Assembly: GCA_030674915.1 (NCBI GenBank)
Contig: JASXSV010000002.1
Location: forward strand, 186,001-250,000
DNA from: Candidatus Endonucleibacter bathymodioli
Lineage (GTDB): Bacteria; Pseudomonadota; Gammaproteobacteria; Pseudomonadales; Endozoicomonadaceae
Reading direction: 5' to 3'
Length of the DNA stretch: 64,000 nucleotides
The notes under the pieces were generated by a model, which made no database searches, had not been told where the DNA came from, and saw only the letters and a list, made by a program, of their open reading frames with translations. A program made the translations under genes and the position numbers. Positions 42,401 to 53,300 of this stretch are shown in pieces. Each line of letters begins with the position of its first letter. Within the stretch, counting starts at the first letter, position 1.

Positions 42401-44375
42401 CATTCAGACGGTTTTTCGTGTCTTTTAAATCTGATATTTCGTTGTCGCTTTTTATCTGATCTTGAGTATGCAACTCTATTAAAGCGTTCAGTTCTTGTAT
42501 CTTGGAGTCTTTTTCGGTTGTTGTGTGTTGTAGTTTTTTATGTTCTGTTTCGATGGCAGTTACCTGATCATTGATTATTTTGTTTTCTTCTTTGGCGCTG
42601 GCTAGAGTAGTATGCACCTCTTGTAGTTCGCTTTGAATGCATTGTATCTGTATGTCTAATGAATCTTTTTCGGTGGAGATCACATCTTTTTCAGCATTCA
42701 AGGTGGCGATACAAGCTTGCAAAGTTGAAGTCGTGCTCTTATTATGTTCTTCAGTATTGGCTATAGTTTTCTTTAGGGATAGGTTGTTTTTCTGCAATTC
42801 TGTTATTTCAGCTGTTTGCTGCTCTTGACTGTTTTTAAAAGAGTCTAGTTTCTCTACCATCTGGTTCATCTGTGTTTCTAGGGTGAGTGATTGCGATGCT
42901 TTTTCTAGGTTTGTATTCTGTAGAAAGGTGTTTTCTTCTCTAAGATTTGTTAAAAGATTCTGAAGGTTTGCTATCTGTTCTTGAAATTCTTCATTTTCAT
43001 GCAAAATGGTGCTGTAATTATGACGAATGCTATGTAACGTACTTTCCAATTTAAATATTTTTGCTTTTGAAAGTGTATGCTCGTATAATCCCGTATGAAG
43101 TAATATTTTTATTTCTTTTATTTCTTTTTGTAGTTGCGCCTTTTTCAGATGAAGTTCTGTGTTTTCTTTGACGATGATGTCGTATTTTTTCTTTAAATTG
43201 TTCAGTTCTATTTCTATCGATGAGTTAGGTATTGTTCCACGAAGGTGTGTCCAAAGCTGACGAATTTCATCTTTAAGGTTTAGTATTTTTTCATTACAGC
43301 TATTATGGCTTTCTTTTAGCAAGATCGTTAGTTTCTGATCCATTTCCGAGAGCTGTTTCTGCAAAACATTTAATTGATTATCTGGTCTTTCTCCCTGGAG
43401 TAAGCCATGAGGCTGTGAGTACTGAGTTAGCGGCTGATGCGAGATATTGACGAGCCCAGGATATATTATGGGATATTGGATGTTGCGGTAGAAATTATGT
43501 GCCTGCTGAGCTAACCCTCTATTTACATGATTAATCCACATTGCGTGAGGTAGCATAGGATTTTGAAATACCATGTGTGGCGCTGGTGGCTGAGGTTGAA
43601 AATAAAAACCTGTTTGATCTGGAGTAGGGGTAAGTAATGCATTACCTGCTACCCAATGACTGTGTGGAGCAGGGAAGCCGGTTATGACCCTACTCTCTGG
43701 TTGTATTGCCCAAGGTTTAGGTAGCCATGGGTCTGGCAGAGACAGTTGTGGTTGATCAATACATCCTATCAAATACTCTAAGGCGATTGGTTGTGGTTGC
43801 ATGGAAGGCTGTGGTAAAAGATAGCGAAATTGTGCAGGAGGAAGTTGAGCCTGCACAGCCATTGAGGCCAGATGCTGAATCCTGTTTTGTATTTGTAATT
43901 GCAACTGGGTCATTTGTTGGTATAGTGAGTTAATAACTCGGTGCTGGTTGTTAATTAAGTTATTTTGCAAAACGGCAAATGGTTGTATAAGGTGTGCAGG
44001 TAGGTTTCTGCCCATTGGTGCGATCATTATGGGAGAGCCATTAGGTTGTTGGAAAAAGAGACCGTTAACGTCAGTTAATCTATTGTGGCTTGTTAATAGT
44101 GGGTGCAACAAATGCATGCCTGAGTAAATTTGACTTTGTTGCAAGGTCAGGGTATGAATTTGTTGCTGAGCATCGGTTATTGATGGATGCGATATGTTGT
44201 GGTTAGTAGTGTCCCTGGTTAGTATGGGTTTTTGGTGGACGGTATTTGAATTGGTGTCTATTGGTATCTCTTTTTCAGACAGAATAGTTTTGATAGGAGT
44301 ATCATTACCTTGATTGTCTCCTAGGGATTGACTATTAGGTATGTTATTCCTGTTATTTTTTTCGTTGATATTCAT
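33414..44375 (-). CDS. Giant coiled-coil protein with C-terminal SF2 helicase-like ATPase (giant A)
   Basis: 3653 residues in one unbroken frame. Residues 1-330 are Gln/Asn/Pro-rich. About 335-1660 form an almost continuous coiled coil of Glu/Lys/Gln/Leu heptads. A mixed alpha/beta region follows. SF2-like motifs start near 2630: LRDYQ (Q-motif-like), FGTGYGKTT (Walker A, ~2663), IIIDECDS (Walker B, ~2810), FMSAST (motif III, ~2854), ETRGYTA (motif V) and QQTIGRDRN (motif VI, ~3048). A helical tail ends the protein. There is no signal peptide, membrane segment or Gly-rich RTX repeat. The start is 10 nt after the paralogous giant B gene, with AGG nine bases upstream. A DNA, RNA or protein remodelling role is possible. 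Large DUF3638-like ATPases of intracellular bacteria are a resemblance I cannot test. Confidence 0.88.
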   Translation of the reverse strand: MNINEKNNRNNIPNSQSLGDNQGNDTPIKTILSEKEIPIDTNSNTVHQKPILTRDTTNHNISHPSITDAQQQIHTLTLQQSQIYSGMHLLHPLLTSHNRLTDVNGLFFQQPNGSPIMIAPMGRNLPAHLIQPFAVLQNNLINNQHRVINSLYQQMTQLQLQIQNRIQHLASMAVQAQLPPAQFRYLLPQPSMQPQPIALEYLIGCIDQPQLSLPDPWLPKPWAIQPESRVITGFPAPHSHWVAGNALLTPTPDQTGFYFQPQPPAPHMVFQNPMLPHAMWINHVNRGLAQQAHNFYRNIQYPIIYPGLVNISHQPLTQYSQPHGLLQGERPDNQLNVLQKQLSEMDQKLTILLKESHNSCNEKILNLKDEIRQLWTHLRGTIPNSSIEIELNNLKKKYDIIVKENTELHLKKAQLQKEIKEIKILLHTGLYEHTLSKAKIFKLESTLHSIRHNYSTILHENEEFQEQIANLQNLLTNLREENTFLQNTNLEKASQSLTLETQMNQMVEKLDSFKNSQEQQTAEITELQKNNLSLKKTIANTEEHNKSTTSTLQACIATLNAEKDVISTEKDSLDIQIQCIQSELQEVHTTLASAKEENKIINDQVTAIETEHKKLQHTTTEKDSKIQELNALIELHTQDQIKSDNEISDLKDTKNRLNDNLLQLTERLEIIDKLETKNKNLEMEIFSIKKHLDESNSKHTTDTADLTEKLRIQVFSNTQATSLQRKLKRNLEETRVALKKVTAENIQIVSRSTELTEKLNIAKRQLETLTQKNQKLKIQMTSLQRSIENIDDKSDTEQLEKLRTELNNLQNALSKASEENNITAQQNSSFMEEINYRKQEHHSQIEEIETLRTQQTSLTIALQQNTNQLNEYRSSLKKHEEMLDHNKDSQTRLKEANDNLKINIKELEDELTNQKEKTADQSSSIEQLKEDNNTLDNTINALQQTITSKETELEKGKDIIDKLTSDQYNAATSLKEAILDVTKNKTYLDEAKKKLDDVTSTLDTANQDYKTSSEKSKELLDKLQQTETLIKQLQSTLSDKEDIIKNYSDNNIAITAQISDQQARIDSLSKELSELHEEQENLKMQNSQYIESLEKASDDLDNITESADNLEKEISHYKTENSKNIEIHAKLESQLKTTTANLDNEKNTVQELKMQELDLNNQIENAKEDITKTEISLQNNVAECDKIKKDLDMANTSLADSSLKSQETCTALTKKIQEQEKQLHEKEADITSLKTKEISLQVKITTLNNEKKQLDNLVGQTTENISTLKKEHSELKQEKTNIENKNKELIDIIKQLHKESEASDKVRDELNEKTINIQKDLDAAIASLKESTSGHKISEQLNLELKQKTLELQQTLDNRGKSRTDLDNEIKHCKNHIEELTKQITTVGTQVQTLQTTATETKIIDEIKTQIIIAIKSDTLDDIHTAIDKITSEISKPTNTNMSEDLNALKDSAKAIAHLLKSKKTSSEEMDATIKNTAEQNNKLDSQIQHLTSKISALEKNIATYTSVIDKINSYDFKNADSCSDLISVIQKQIDFHGKKDLITKLKEINSLIEHLSTEQQGKMKELSALQKQLKEEQNKNAAIKRQIALTTPITPHESGNIDDIDQIIKNIQSQNDNMTGNVAIDTLKRELTPVIIQALNKIARTHRELVVAIQKIEHTTLPKDLTEKTVIDTENLHEHHKLCHQYLLDSSNLKQTIEQTIKDKATSASQDQMPSEKTEISNIASYLSDSVIPPLDKAISQIQKYADDYKTKLDGFEQASVTPLTLAATYKTQFSDHSKSNITSTDEFISMELSHMFSELTKSPGSITPNKSITSFKFTETSRQLLLEIAEQSKSIVSKKITIQNLHEYQVRAENLKKCAHKLRIKNLGTLGRQLPEAFKTQQNNYVDFTLNTIDKTITKTISNNKSTPKDIRLSLFDDTEHPVDVYNTVLNKVSDNDLRLTKDIMKNEDVLTDIIWMVSRQKHTVSSIEKGKSEIYCATKTNNDNNDADAQYCRSTEKMITSICSSHGLTYKPSMSAILITLLDLTLDIKSPVLSILDKRYTAQPGLTKKKDKPRALKFSNLCLGLIDKEHSISANDKLFYRGQPQDKQGLAVKSPHNEELELFAKNKNPYFEANIEANDGTQNIVNGTIKSQGLLGSYLHQSRNVKYKEITTTGEITVADESSKPVLLFKQKTKESKLSVEISGSNKTCDQTLYLTFPNYESPFKETAKNGSLHRNSLPVSDTMSTEVGELVLINNQHFYFKVIENIDNDGNFHILKCTAIGPEKDADQEILDGCIFAYAACIKKRQIKQAEYLMKQAYSAYETRHESSTNKTQNLTDFKKYLTTASANLDKYNCSWLAPIDIDNAVRILQNTTTAKATPYLATHNAYAITPDSVLILQHRANKQYRGTDIITTPLDTQRLPVDFETLQQTYFDAMADKLTHNLTSTTSMINKRKNEIIKFKSSVFPSRRAFTGTIIPVTKNAEVSRSIDSQITKMEQHIQFQKEEYIGYLEDCSRLEISLFEKLPDHLKPCNTEDAKNLLGSNCISEICTRTILAFMVAETGAHGSQVLINDMEKLLADMKQYSVNSTYATIPEVKLTANIINAENCRISCAHHTLHKRLTDISTEQLTAQDIYIRMFESTQKSTLRDYQIETTKKLAKKIQNISQQKTQEPSRTYCQFGTGYGKTTSCMFLLRQASQSNIGGIYIAPEENVANFDIEMSLYARRQNFSYNRIDIKKISEHNDKWYEDTNTLKSILRMVRGKHPSHDHTKKTPASMSTTDLAALIALHTSLSANQKDENFQLLNEIIALLTGTSASNTSNPLIIIDECDSTNNLEAIANDVGNLLDINDITPASVTDNQLKYNAAQQRVIFMSASTNTDFGLLQFTDGTDLDKIMDGSDIVNKDVNTCEQRSERYTLDSDWKLINTKTGQTRVDAAVEKAISTYNNSKDLIFCYPEYNSGNADSETLAKEGIAAFDKVSHSKKITGHLYFKDGHLYRYTKDHPIYGENTGCKLSNADKDEIYSNGGKGFITWMTETRGYTAAQHKDTAFVFCNLFDKSSATVQQTIGRDRNNDPFRHYDGSIIITKNDIENWKYDTSSSTQKTIRDKALAQWNEMESCENTIKKLENTELNKACEHKIIVSLNTSKAVKDSPIASMKESFLAALETQLILWRKNTQIKPHIEELKKYKIAEWEAIILCKQAFMYSRANNDFSKQTISFEHSAFRAKQKAEIQNLFRKEKQLIDMESKKLKIKTDTAIDKILGSLTPSPAPSTSMGSKRSNSTPNLSKDPKEELSLNQSHYANKMKKLIHTLTERSISQTSQGDCNNQDIQSNITENVSDTYAKSNMQQQLKTQLQKLADDINSENIALESCDQQALEAHKAKATCFADTASSELQTLSTNLCSLINILANDATKDNQSVRSKSRILSDPDHDSGLFQMRSIHKNIISYKNTGDFDKFSMNMKHFLQGILITLEMLKLTPVSSLSNCVNFGHICHFLDKIFHFLSTKASADTPASSDENNPYRPHVNHGTSDIVIKTQAGTPTGDLIKVNTQLGEKEKNLTGTNYQRLKFVKKDGTSALDSIVNKALSDNTSKSVQEKINDHKAVGARYNATVEKDKKIKKQIITHISETLVPSMIEKHTKIQTTMAENARKIDQKINSQSKYLIRPLPT

Positions 44376-44385
44376 TTATGTATAC

Positions 44386-47300
44386 CTAATTCTGTTGAAG
44401 AGTTTTTTGTTGGTTAACTAGTTGTTCAGCAGTATTAGCTTCGACTACGAGAGTGTCAGCTATGAAGTCTGTATATGCGGAGGTTATGTCCGTTGTTATT
44501 TGTTTTGTGATGCTGTCCATGGTTGTGGCTAGTTTTTCATCATTTATGAGGGTGAGCTCCTTTTCTTTGGTGGCGCGTTTTAATTCTGTGATGGCATTAG
44601 TTAACTCGAGTGGTATAAACAGTGGGAGACTATTCTTGCTAAAGGTAGCATCTTTTTCTTTAGTATCGACGTGTCTCATTACGAACTCTAGCTTATTGTT
44701 ACAATTTTTCGAACACACCACCTCCATTTTATTCTTTCCTTTAATTGTAAATATTGGGGCTGGTGTGACATGAGGTCGTAGAGTAGGGAGAGGATATGCG
44801 GATAAGATACTATTCATTGTCTCAGCGGCCTGATATCCTTGTGCCGAGGGTGTAGATACGTTGACAGATTTACTGACCTCTTTGAGGCTTATCGAAATGG
44901 CTTCTTTTATATCTTCTATGATGGGGTCGACTGACAGCTCATTCATTTTTGTGGAATCTAGCGGTAAGATGGAGTCTAACTTCTTTTCTCCATTATTGTT
45001 GAGTGGAGCGTTGCTCTTATTTATGGTGGCCGACCACTGATGCTTTCTAAAACTGGCCAGAGATTTACGTGTTTTGAGTATAAAGCTTCTTAGTTGAAGG
45101 CAGATTTTAGCTTGGGCATCCGTATAAGTTTGTATGGAGGATTTGTTTGTTGTGACCTCTTGTGTTTTGGTTCTTGCGAGGTCCATTGCTGTAGCTATAT
45201 TGGCTGATAGGTTGCTAGCTTGGATAAGCGAATTTGTATTATCTATGGTGGTTCCTGGTGGTGTCGTTCTACGATCAATATTAGTTATGTTTGCTTTCAT
45301 GTTATTAATATATGATGCGTATGTATCATCTAAAGTCGTTGTGCTGGCATTGTGCTTACTTATGGTTTTTAATATAGGAATTATAACACTCCAGGACTCT
45401 GTAACCTGGGTGCGATTCTTTATGTGTGCTGGTAGTGTATTATTTGTATAGAAGGATAATAAAGATGGCAGATTATTTTCTATATAAGTGAATTGTTCTT
45501 CTTCTGAAGTCAGGCGCAGGAACCCTGCTGGCAATATCCGATTCTGATCTTCATTTGATATCAGAGAATTATGTAACTTTTGCTTGAGTTCTATGAGTTT
45601 AAAGTGTAGCTGTCGTTTTTGATCCGTCAGTTTTTCAGGACTAAGAATTGTTGTGAAATTTTCTTTCATCTTATTATATGCCGTGCGACTATGCTTATCT
45701 ACTATGTTAATAGCTTCTGTATCCATCCAATGCTTTTCATTAGCGAATAGACTTTTGTATATGCTGTCAGTCTGCCCAATAATAGCTGAGTCCTCATGAC
45801 TCTTCGTATAAGTAGTTGCATCTCTGCTGGCTATTTCAGCAAAAAGAAGTATCTTGGCATCAAGTTGATATATCTCTTCGGCAATAATATATTTTTGAAG
45901 AGCATCAAGTGCCGCCGTGTATTGTTTCTCTTGCATAGAACTTTTTAGGGTGTTGCATGATTTTTCAGCAGCAGCCGTTAATCTTTTTATTTGTGTATCT
46001 CTGGTTAAATCGTTAGTTAATAGAGTGTCTAGTGGTTGTTTAGAAAGCTCACTAAGCATACTTTTAACCTTTGAATTATGTATTGATTTTAATTCTTTTT
46101 CTAGATTTGCGCTAGCTGTTATTACGGAAGTGTTGCTTGTATCATAATTGTTAATTAGCTCCTTAATGCGTGTATTATCAGGACCCTGGTGTTTCTGTTT
46201 TATTTTTTTTATGTCATCATCTGTGACAGTTAAATATATACTCTGTAGTGTATAAGGCTCTTCACTGGAGCGAGTACCTCGGCCCAGCCATTGTTCAACT
46301 AAGTCGAAGCGTCCATATTCGGTTGACCCGAACACGCCGGTTATCATGAAAGCAGTATCTAAACCTTGAATAGGGTCAGAGCCAACACCCTGGTCAAGGG
46401 TTAAGGTGTTATCCATTTTGGGGGCGCCGGTAGAGCGAAGGAGTTTGTTCTCAGCATTAGTGAGAGCTCCTCCGTATGCGTGTTTATTGTTATACCTAGG
46501 GTTGTTTTTATCATAAAGCATAGATTTGCCATCATCATTTATATAGCCCATTTTAAAACTGTCAGCATGGTCACTCCACTTATTGCTCCGAGCTTTGGAC
46601 ATTAAGTCGCCCCAATGCTTACCGGTATTACTATGAAGGTTTTGTGCCTTATCTTCGTTTTCAGCTGTGTCCAGTATTGTCACTCCTTGGGTGGACGATA
46701 GATGATTGACGACTTCAATGGCGGCACTCTCATCGTTAGAAACACGTAATATTCTGGCTCTAGATATTCTGGAGCTTGCTCTGAGCCGTGTTGTTAATAT
46801 ATTTTCTTGTAATTCACTAGCTGTTTCTGAGTGAGAGCCTTTTTGGGCAATAATAGCTCCCATAAGAGGTGTGCCTTTGGTGGCTGAGAGGCCAGTGAAT
46901 ATGAAAGAGTTACTAACGACACCTGTAAATGCTTCGGTAAGATCGTGTGCTTTAATGCTAGAGTCATTTGGTAGTGTGCTATTGACATTTTCAAGTATTT
47001 CATTTTCATCAGATTTTGTGTAAGGCAATATGCCTGATATGCACTCATCTCCGAATAGTACGCCATTAATAAGAGAATCATTTATTTCGTTTAGTAATTT
47101 TTTGGCCTCTGCAGGAGTATTGCTGTCTTGTAATGCTGTCGTTACTCCATGTTGTAAAACTTGGAACTCTGAAAATGAAAGTAAGCATGCACTTCTATTT
47201 TTTTGTATTTCATTGTTTATTTCAGTGTCTACTGTTTTTTTATTAATTCCTAGTAATTGATTCTGAATAGATTTCAAATGTTGTGTATTATGCCACCATG

Positions 47301-50300
47301 TTTTTTTATCGTTAGAGTGTTTAAGTTCCTGAATGATCTGTATTTGTTGTAACTGCCGTTCTTGACGCTGTTCATTTAAGCCTATAGCCTGATATAATTG
47401 TTTGGCGTTATTGTCTGGGGCTATAATAAGAATAGGACGGCGGCGTTGGTTTTCTGGAGGGGTTGTAGACATCGAGTTGATTGAGCTTGACACCATTGCT
47501 TCTAGGCATAGGCTTTTACCACCCCCAGTGCCTTCCATTAAAAACATACTATCTTTTTGGTTATTAATAATGGCATTGGACTGCCTCAGCATTAAGTCAG
47601 GTACAGCCTTTAATTGGTTCGGGCGAAGTTGGATATTGCGATCTTCTAGAAACTCATATAAAGAGCAGCTTGTGGCATTTTCTGTAGTGCCAACAGCATC
47701 AAGAGTGCTTAATATTCCAGTAATGTGTGTGGTTATTTTTGCAAGATTTATATTTAGATTCTGAGCTAGCTTCTTGAACCTACCAGGTTCACTTAGTCTA
47801 ATGGTCTCAAGGGCGGCAAGATCTGCTTCATGTTTTGTTAACATTTTATTGCAGACAGCAATCTGGTTAGCAGTCCAGTTTAATTGTCCTAGATGCCACA
47901 TGTTTTGTGAGTATGCTAATTGATCTGCATCATGAGAGAAGGTAGGACCTTTTCCCTGAATCCATAGCTTTCTTGCATCATCAACATCACTAAGGTTCAT
48001 GGGGGACGTTTTGAGAGTGTTTTTTAATGTTTCGTATATTTGAGAGCTCGCCATTGATAAACTATTTTTATGTGAGCTAAGTTTACTATGGATTCTCTTA
48101 ATGGCTAGGATATTATCGTCAAGGTTCTTGTCTTTTGCGCTAACGTTAATAGTGGCTGCATCGTATGTTTCTGCTTGTTTAAGAAATCCGTATTTAAATT
48201 TGGTATTACATGCCTCCATATGATGGATTAGATCATCATTATCTTCATTCTTCAGGTGTTCTATATACTCTTGCTCGCAAAGTTGAAACGCTGGTGTTAA
48301 GGAGGATGCAGGGAAGTTGTTATTCGATCGTGTGGCGTGAATTATTTTAAAGGTGGAGCCGTGTTGTTGTGAATTTAGTTTTTTCTGTAGTTGAATAATG
48401 GCAGGATGGTTCGTGTAGACTGCACCCTTTGGCAGTTGAGTGGTATGTTTTACTTCGAACAAACTGTATGCATCTGAATTTTTCATACTGGCAATAGTAA
48501 GTTTGTTTATTTCATAGCGCACATTATTCAGAGCTTTGCTTTTGTTGCTTGTGGTCATCCATGAAAAGCCATTGGTAAGTTTTTGAATCATACCCTTATC
48601 ACAAAATGTTCTAAACTTGGTTAAAGCAGATGCATCTTGTGTAAGTTTACGTAAGTCGCAATAAGCTTTAAATGCCTGTTTAATCTCTTCTGTTGGCTGC
48701 GTGCCCTGGGTGATGGATTTAGCGTTTGTAGCAGCCGCAAGTTTAATGTAACCTGATATTTTTTGCTCAGCATGATGATCTGGTGTTTGTGCGCCAACGG
48801 GCCTGCAGCGCCATTGATCCTGATCATTTAACGTGTACAAGTAGCAGGTGTCGTCATCTATATAAAGGAGTCCTTCGCTTTCGTTGCCTGTTGTTTTATC
48901 CTTGTTGACGATAGGAATATATGAAGCTGTAGCATCTTTAAATGGTATTGTCACATTGGGATGGTTGAGGAGGAATGCAGGTGATACCTCCCAGGTAGAG
49001 CCTCTGAGCTCCAAAATTTCAATGGGATTACCTTCCATATTGGTACGAAAGGTAATTCCCTGATCCGTAAAGTTATTGTTTTTGTCTAAATTAATGTATA
49101 CATCGCCAGTAGCTGTAAATTTTATTGCACTTAGATCTTTGTTGAAAGCCTGCCTCAATACACCAGAGGTAAGAGTTAGTAGATCTTCTCCACTGTCAGA
49201 GTTTGTAGATAAGGATTTAAATATAGCGAGTTGTGTGTTCTTGAATTTATCCAGGGTTTCTTGCTCGTCATGATCTTTTTTGATGAGTTTATTGTTTTTT
49301 TGTGTCGGCGTGCTAGTGGTGACACCGCGGAGAAATATTTCTGGTTTTGTAGATAGAGAGTTTTCTATCTGAATAAAAGCATCTACGCTATTAGCGAGGG
49401 CGTCAGATTTTGACATGCCTTCCTTTGTTTTGTCAGTTGTATGATAATCTTTTAAATGTGGTAATATGCCGGAGTCACCTGAGGCTATGTCATCCATTGT
49501 GGCTTTTAAAAAAGAAGCGACAGTGTACTGTTGTCGAATATCAAACTCATTAAGGAGGCGACGTATGGATCTCTGAGTATATAACTGATATACGCTGTTT
49601 TCTAAAGTGGTTTTGTTTGGTAGAACAACTTTCTTTAATGCAATAATGTTTTCTAGCCATCTTTTTGATAACTCTGGATTTTTTTTAAATAATACCTTGA
49701 TCTCATCTGTTTCTGAGGTGCAGTTGTGATCTGTTATTTTTTTATTGAGATTTGAATAGGAGTTGTCCTGGGTTTGTATAATTTCTTTTGCTCTTGCAGA
49801 CCCTATTTTTGTAGAGAAATGAGTATCTATTTCCGTTTCTGTAATCTTGCAATAGTCAGTAATCCATTTTTTTGCATTTGTGGAAATGTACGAGGATTTT
49901 TTCTTTCCGTGTTTATCATTACCCCAGTTTTCTGGGTTGACTAGGTTGATGAATTTTTGAGATTCACTGCGTAAGTTTCTTAATGTGTCTGGATCTGCGT
50001 CTTTGCTATGTTTATACAAATGAATACGCATGGCAGTTAATGATGCTGCAATTACTTTCCCACTTAAATATCCATTTATATGTGGGTTTTGATCTTCGAT
50101 ATCGTTCTTTGTACTCGACGTCAGATGAGGTGTAAGTACTACTTGGTTTATACTAGACCATGTTTCTGAGGCCTTAAACTCTGGAGTCATTAGATGACGT
50201 GTAATTGCAGATTCGAATGTACTGGCAGGCAAGGATTCATGTTTTTTATTTATAACATCAGTAATGCATGAATGTGTGCTTTTTCCAGAGTCATTCTGTT

Positions 50301-53300
50301 TCTGTGTGGTTGCCGTAATGGAGCTAATGTTATTATATGCGTCACTGCTTCCCTTTTCATTTGTAAAAAGTTTGTTTTCAGTGCAAGAAGTACTGTCAAA
50401 TATGTTTTTAGATATGGTAGTTACTCTATCGGTGTATTCTGTGCGCTCTTTTTGTCTTAATTTGGAAAAATCAGATGTGAGTGATGATATCAAGGTGATA
50501 TGTTGATTCTCATTTCCATCCTCATCAGGGGACGTATTTTCTTGATGTTCAACTTCTATTTTGTTGACAAGTTCTGAGATTTGGTTGAGGTCATCATTTA
50601 GATTACTTTCATATTTTCTTAATAGTACCATTTTATCTTTGTTAGTTTCTAAGTGGTCTGGTGGTATATCCATAGTTGAACTTGGTGATGTATAGTTGTC
50701 CTCTATAGTAGATAACTCATGTTGTGTTTTATGCCAGGTAATGGTTATATTTTTCACTAATTGATTAATATTCTTAGCATATTCGGTGAAATGAGCAGAC
50801 ACGGGGCCAGATTTCTCATGGGCAGTGAGTTCGTTTGATATGCTGTTTGCTAGTGTCTCACTATCATCCGCATAATGACGCATGCTGGAGGCGAAATCGT
50901 TAGTTGAGCTCAGTATTAATTTGTCTTTTTCGGCCTTCGCGTGTTCTTCTTCTTTGGCCTTCGCGGCCTTCTCGGCCGTCTCTTTATCTGCTTGTTCTTG
51001 CGCTAATTTGTCTTTTTCGGCCTTCGCGTGTTCTTCTTCTTTGGCCTTCTCGGATTGCTCTGCTTTATCTTTCTCTAATTTTTCTGCTGCGGCCTTCTCG
51101 GCCTTCTCGGTCTCTGCTTTTTCCGCTAATCTTTCTTCTTCGGCCTTCGCGTGTTCTTCTTCTTTGGCCTTCTCGGATTGCTCTGCTTTATCTTTCTCTA
51201 ATTTTTCTGCTGCGGCCTTCTCGGTCTCTGCTTTTTCCGCTAATCTTTCTTCTTCGGCCTTCGCGTGTTCTTCTTTTTTGGCCTGCTCGGATTGCTCTGC
51301 TTTATCTTTCTCTAATTTTTCTGCTGCGGCCTTCTTGGTCTTCTCGGCCTCTGCTTCTTCCGCTAATCTTTCTTCTTCGGCCTTCGCGGCCTTCGCGGCC
51401 TTCGCGGTCTTCTCGGCCTCTGCTTCTTCCGCTAATCTTTCTTCTTCGGCCTTCTTGGTCTTCTCTTTCTCTGCTTGTTCTTGCGCTAATTTTTCTTTTT
51501 CGGCATTCTTCTCGGCGTTATCTTTGTCTACTATTTCTTCTTCGGCCTTCGCGGTTTCTTCTTGCTCTTGAATCTCAGCGGTATTGATAAGAGTAGCAAT
51601 GAGCTTGTCTGCTTCGGATAAAGTTTTTTCTGCGAGTTCTTTTAAATCTTTAGTATCATTGTTATCGTTAATCTGTGCTATGGCGCTGAATATCCCCCTC
51701 TTTTTCTCAGGTAACTGTTCTTGTAGTCTTTTCAATTTTTCTATATTGTTGATGTTTTCTTCTATTGTAAAAAACAAGTATCCTGATTGCTCGGTGATAA
51801 GCTTAGATACCTTTTGCGCTTGTTCTATCTGTTCATTTGCGAGTATTTCTTTTTTACTTGCAATGGTTTCTTTTTCAGCTGCAGTATTAATGTCGTTTGT
51901 GAGCTGTTCATTCTTTATAGTGAGTTCACCTATATTATTTTTATATTTTTCAATATCAATAAGGTTGTTTGAAATATGTTGTGCTATCACTATTATGTTA
52001 TTTGTTGTTTCTGTGGGTGTTGTGTCATTGCTTTGAAGTGCCTGTATTACTTCTTTTACTTCAAGTATTGTGTTTTGCTCGGTTATGTTGTCATTTTGCA
52101 GAGCATCACGCAGCTTTTGTATCATGCTATCAGTGTAAGTTGTTGTTCCCTTTATTTCCAATAATGACTCGGCGAGTGTATTGTTTTTGTTTTCTGCAGT
52201 AGTTAGTGCTGTTTGGAGATTCTGTTTTTGTTCGGAATTATCATCAATCTTTTCAAACATTCTTAATGCGCTTTTGGCGCAGGTGCTAATGTTTGCGGCT
52301 GAATCCTTCATGTTAGTTATTATAGAGTCATCTGGTGTATTCTCTGGCATAATGTTTTTCAATTCAGATTGTACGCGTTCAATATTTTCTATAATATCCT
52401 TTATATCATAGTTAGTGTTTTCTCCTTCTCCTTCTCCTTCTCCTTCTGGTTTATTTCTGTTAGCGATGCTAGTGAGAAGGGTGTTTCTTATATCGGTTGT
52501 CTGCTTATTTAGCTTAGTTAAGTAAGCTGGAATGGTATCTGGATTGTTATGTATATCTTGCATCTGTTCTTTTAGTTTATTTAATTCATTCACTACGGAA
52601 TCATGAGCGTTGCCTTCTTTGATTGATGTTTCCTCCAGCGCATGTATTTTATTTTGTAGTTCTTTGAACGTGTTAATATCGTTTTCGGATGTGTTAATGT
52701 AACCTTGTGTTTTATCTAATGATAGAGTTAAATCTTGAATCGCTGCTGTAGTGAGGTCATTACTGGTAGAGTGCTCATCGCTAGCATCTGTAAGTATCTG
52801 GCGTGCCGAAGTTATATTCTCGGTGGCGGCTTGGATGTAGGTATCGGATTGCGCGTGATTGGAGTGGGCTTGTTTGATGTTTTCCAAGGCTTGTTCTTTT
52901 AAAGAATTAATCTCTTTAATTTGATGTGTAATGGTGTTAGGTATCTGTTCCATATCAGATAATTGGTTTTGTAGCTCTTGGAGAGTAGTGTTTGCTTTCG
53001 TTATGGAGGAAAGGTTTTCTAGCCCTAGTTCAAGTTCTTTTACTATTTTTTTAAGAATATCCAGGTATTTTTTATTGATGCCTGACAGAGGGTCATTGTT
53101 TTCTGTGATGTTTTCAATCTTTGCTAATATGTCTTTGATCTCTGCATTTAAGTCATAAGTATCTTTATTTTCTAAGATATCTCCTAAAGTATTTTGGATT
53201 GCATTTAGTTGCACAGTAACTGTGTCTGGCGGACATTCATCGGTTGACGTAGCTATCGATTGTGTTTCTTCCTTTTTCGGAGTTGTTGTTATTGTGGATC

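Noticed and set aside
38245..42574. Several plus-strand frames of 80-200 codons rich in Phe, Ser and Cys
   Set aside because: Antisense to the coiled coil of giant A; no ribosome sites and composition typical of reversed Glu/Lys/Gln codons.
50882..51587. Long Ser/Ala- and Leu/Arg-rich plus-strand frames
   Set aside because: They are shadows of the Lys-Ala-Glu repeat block of giant B read on the other strand.
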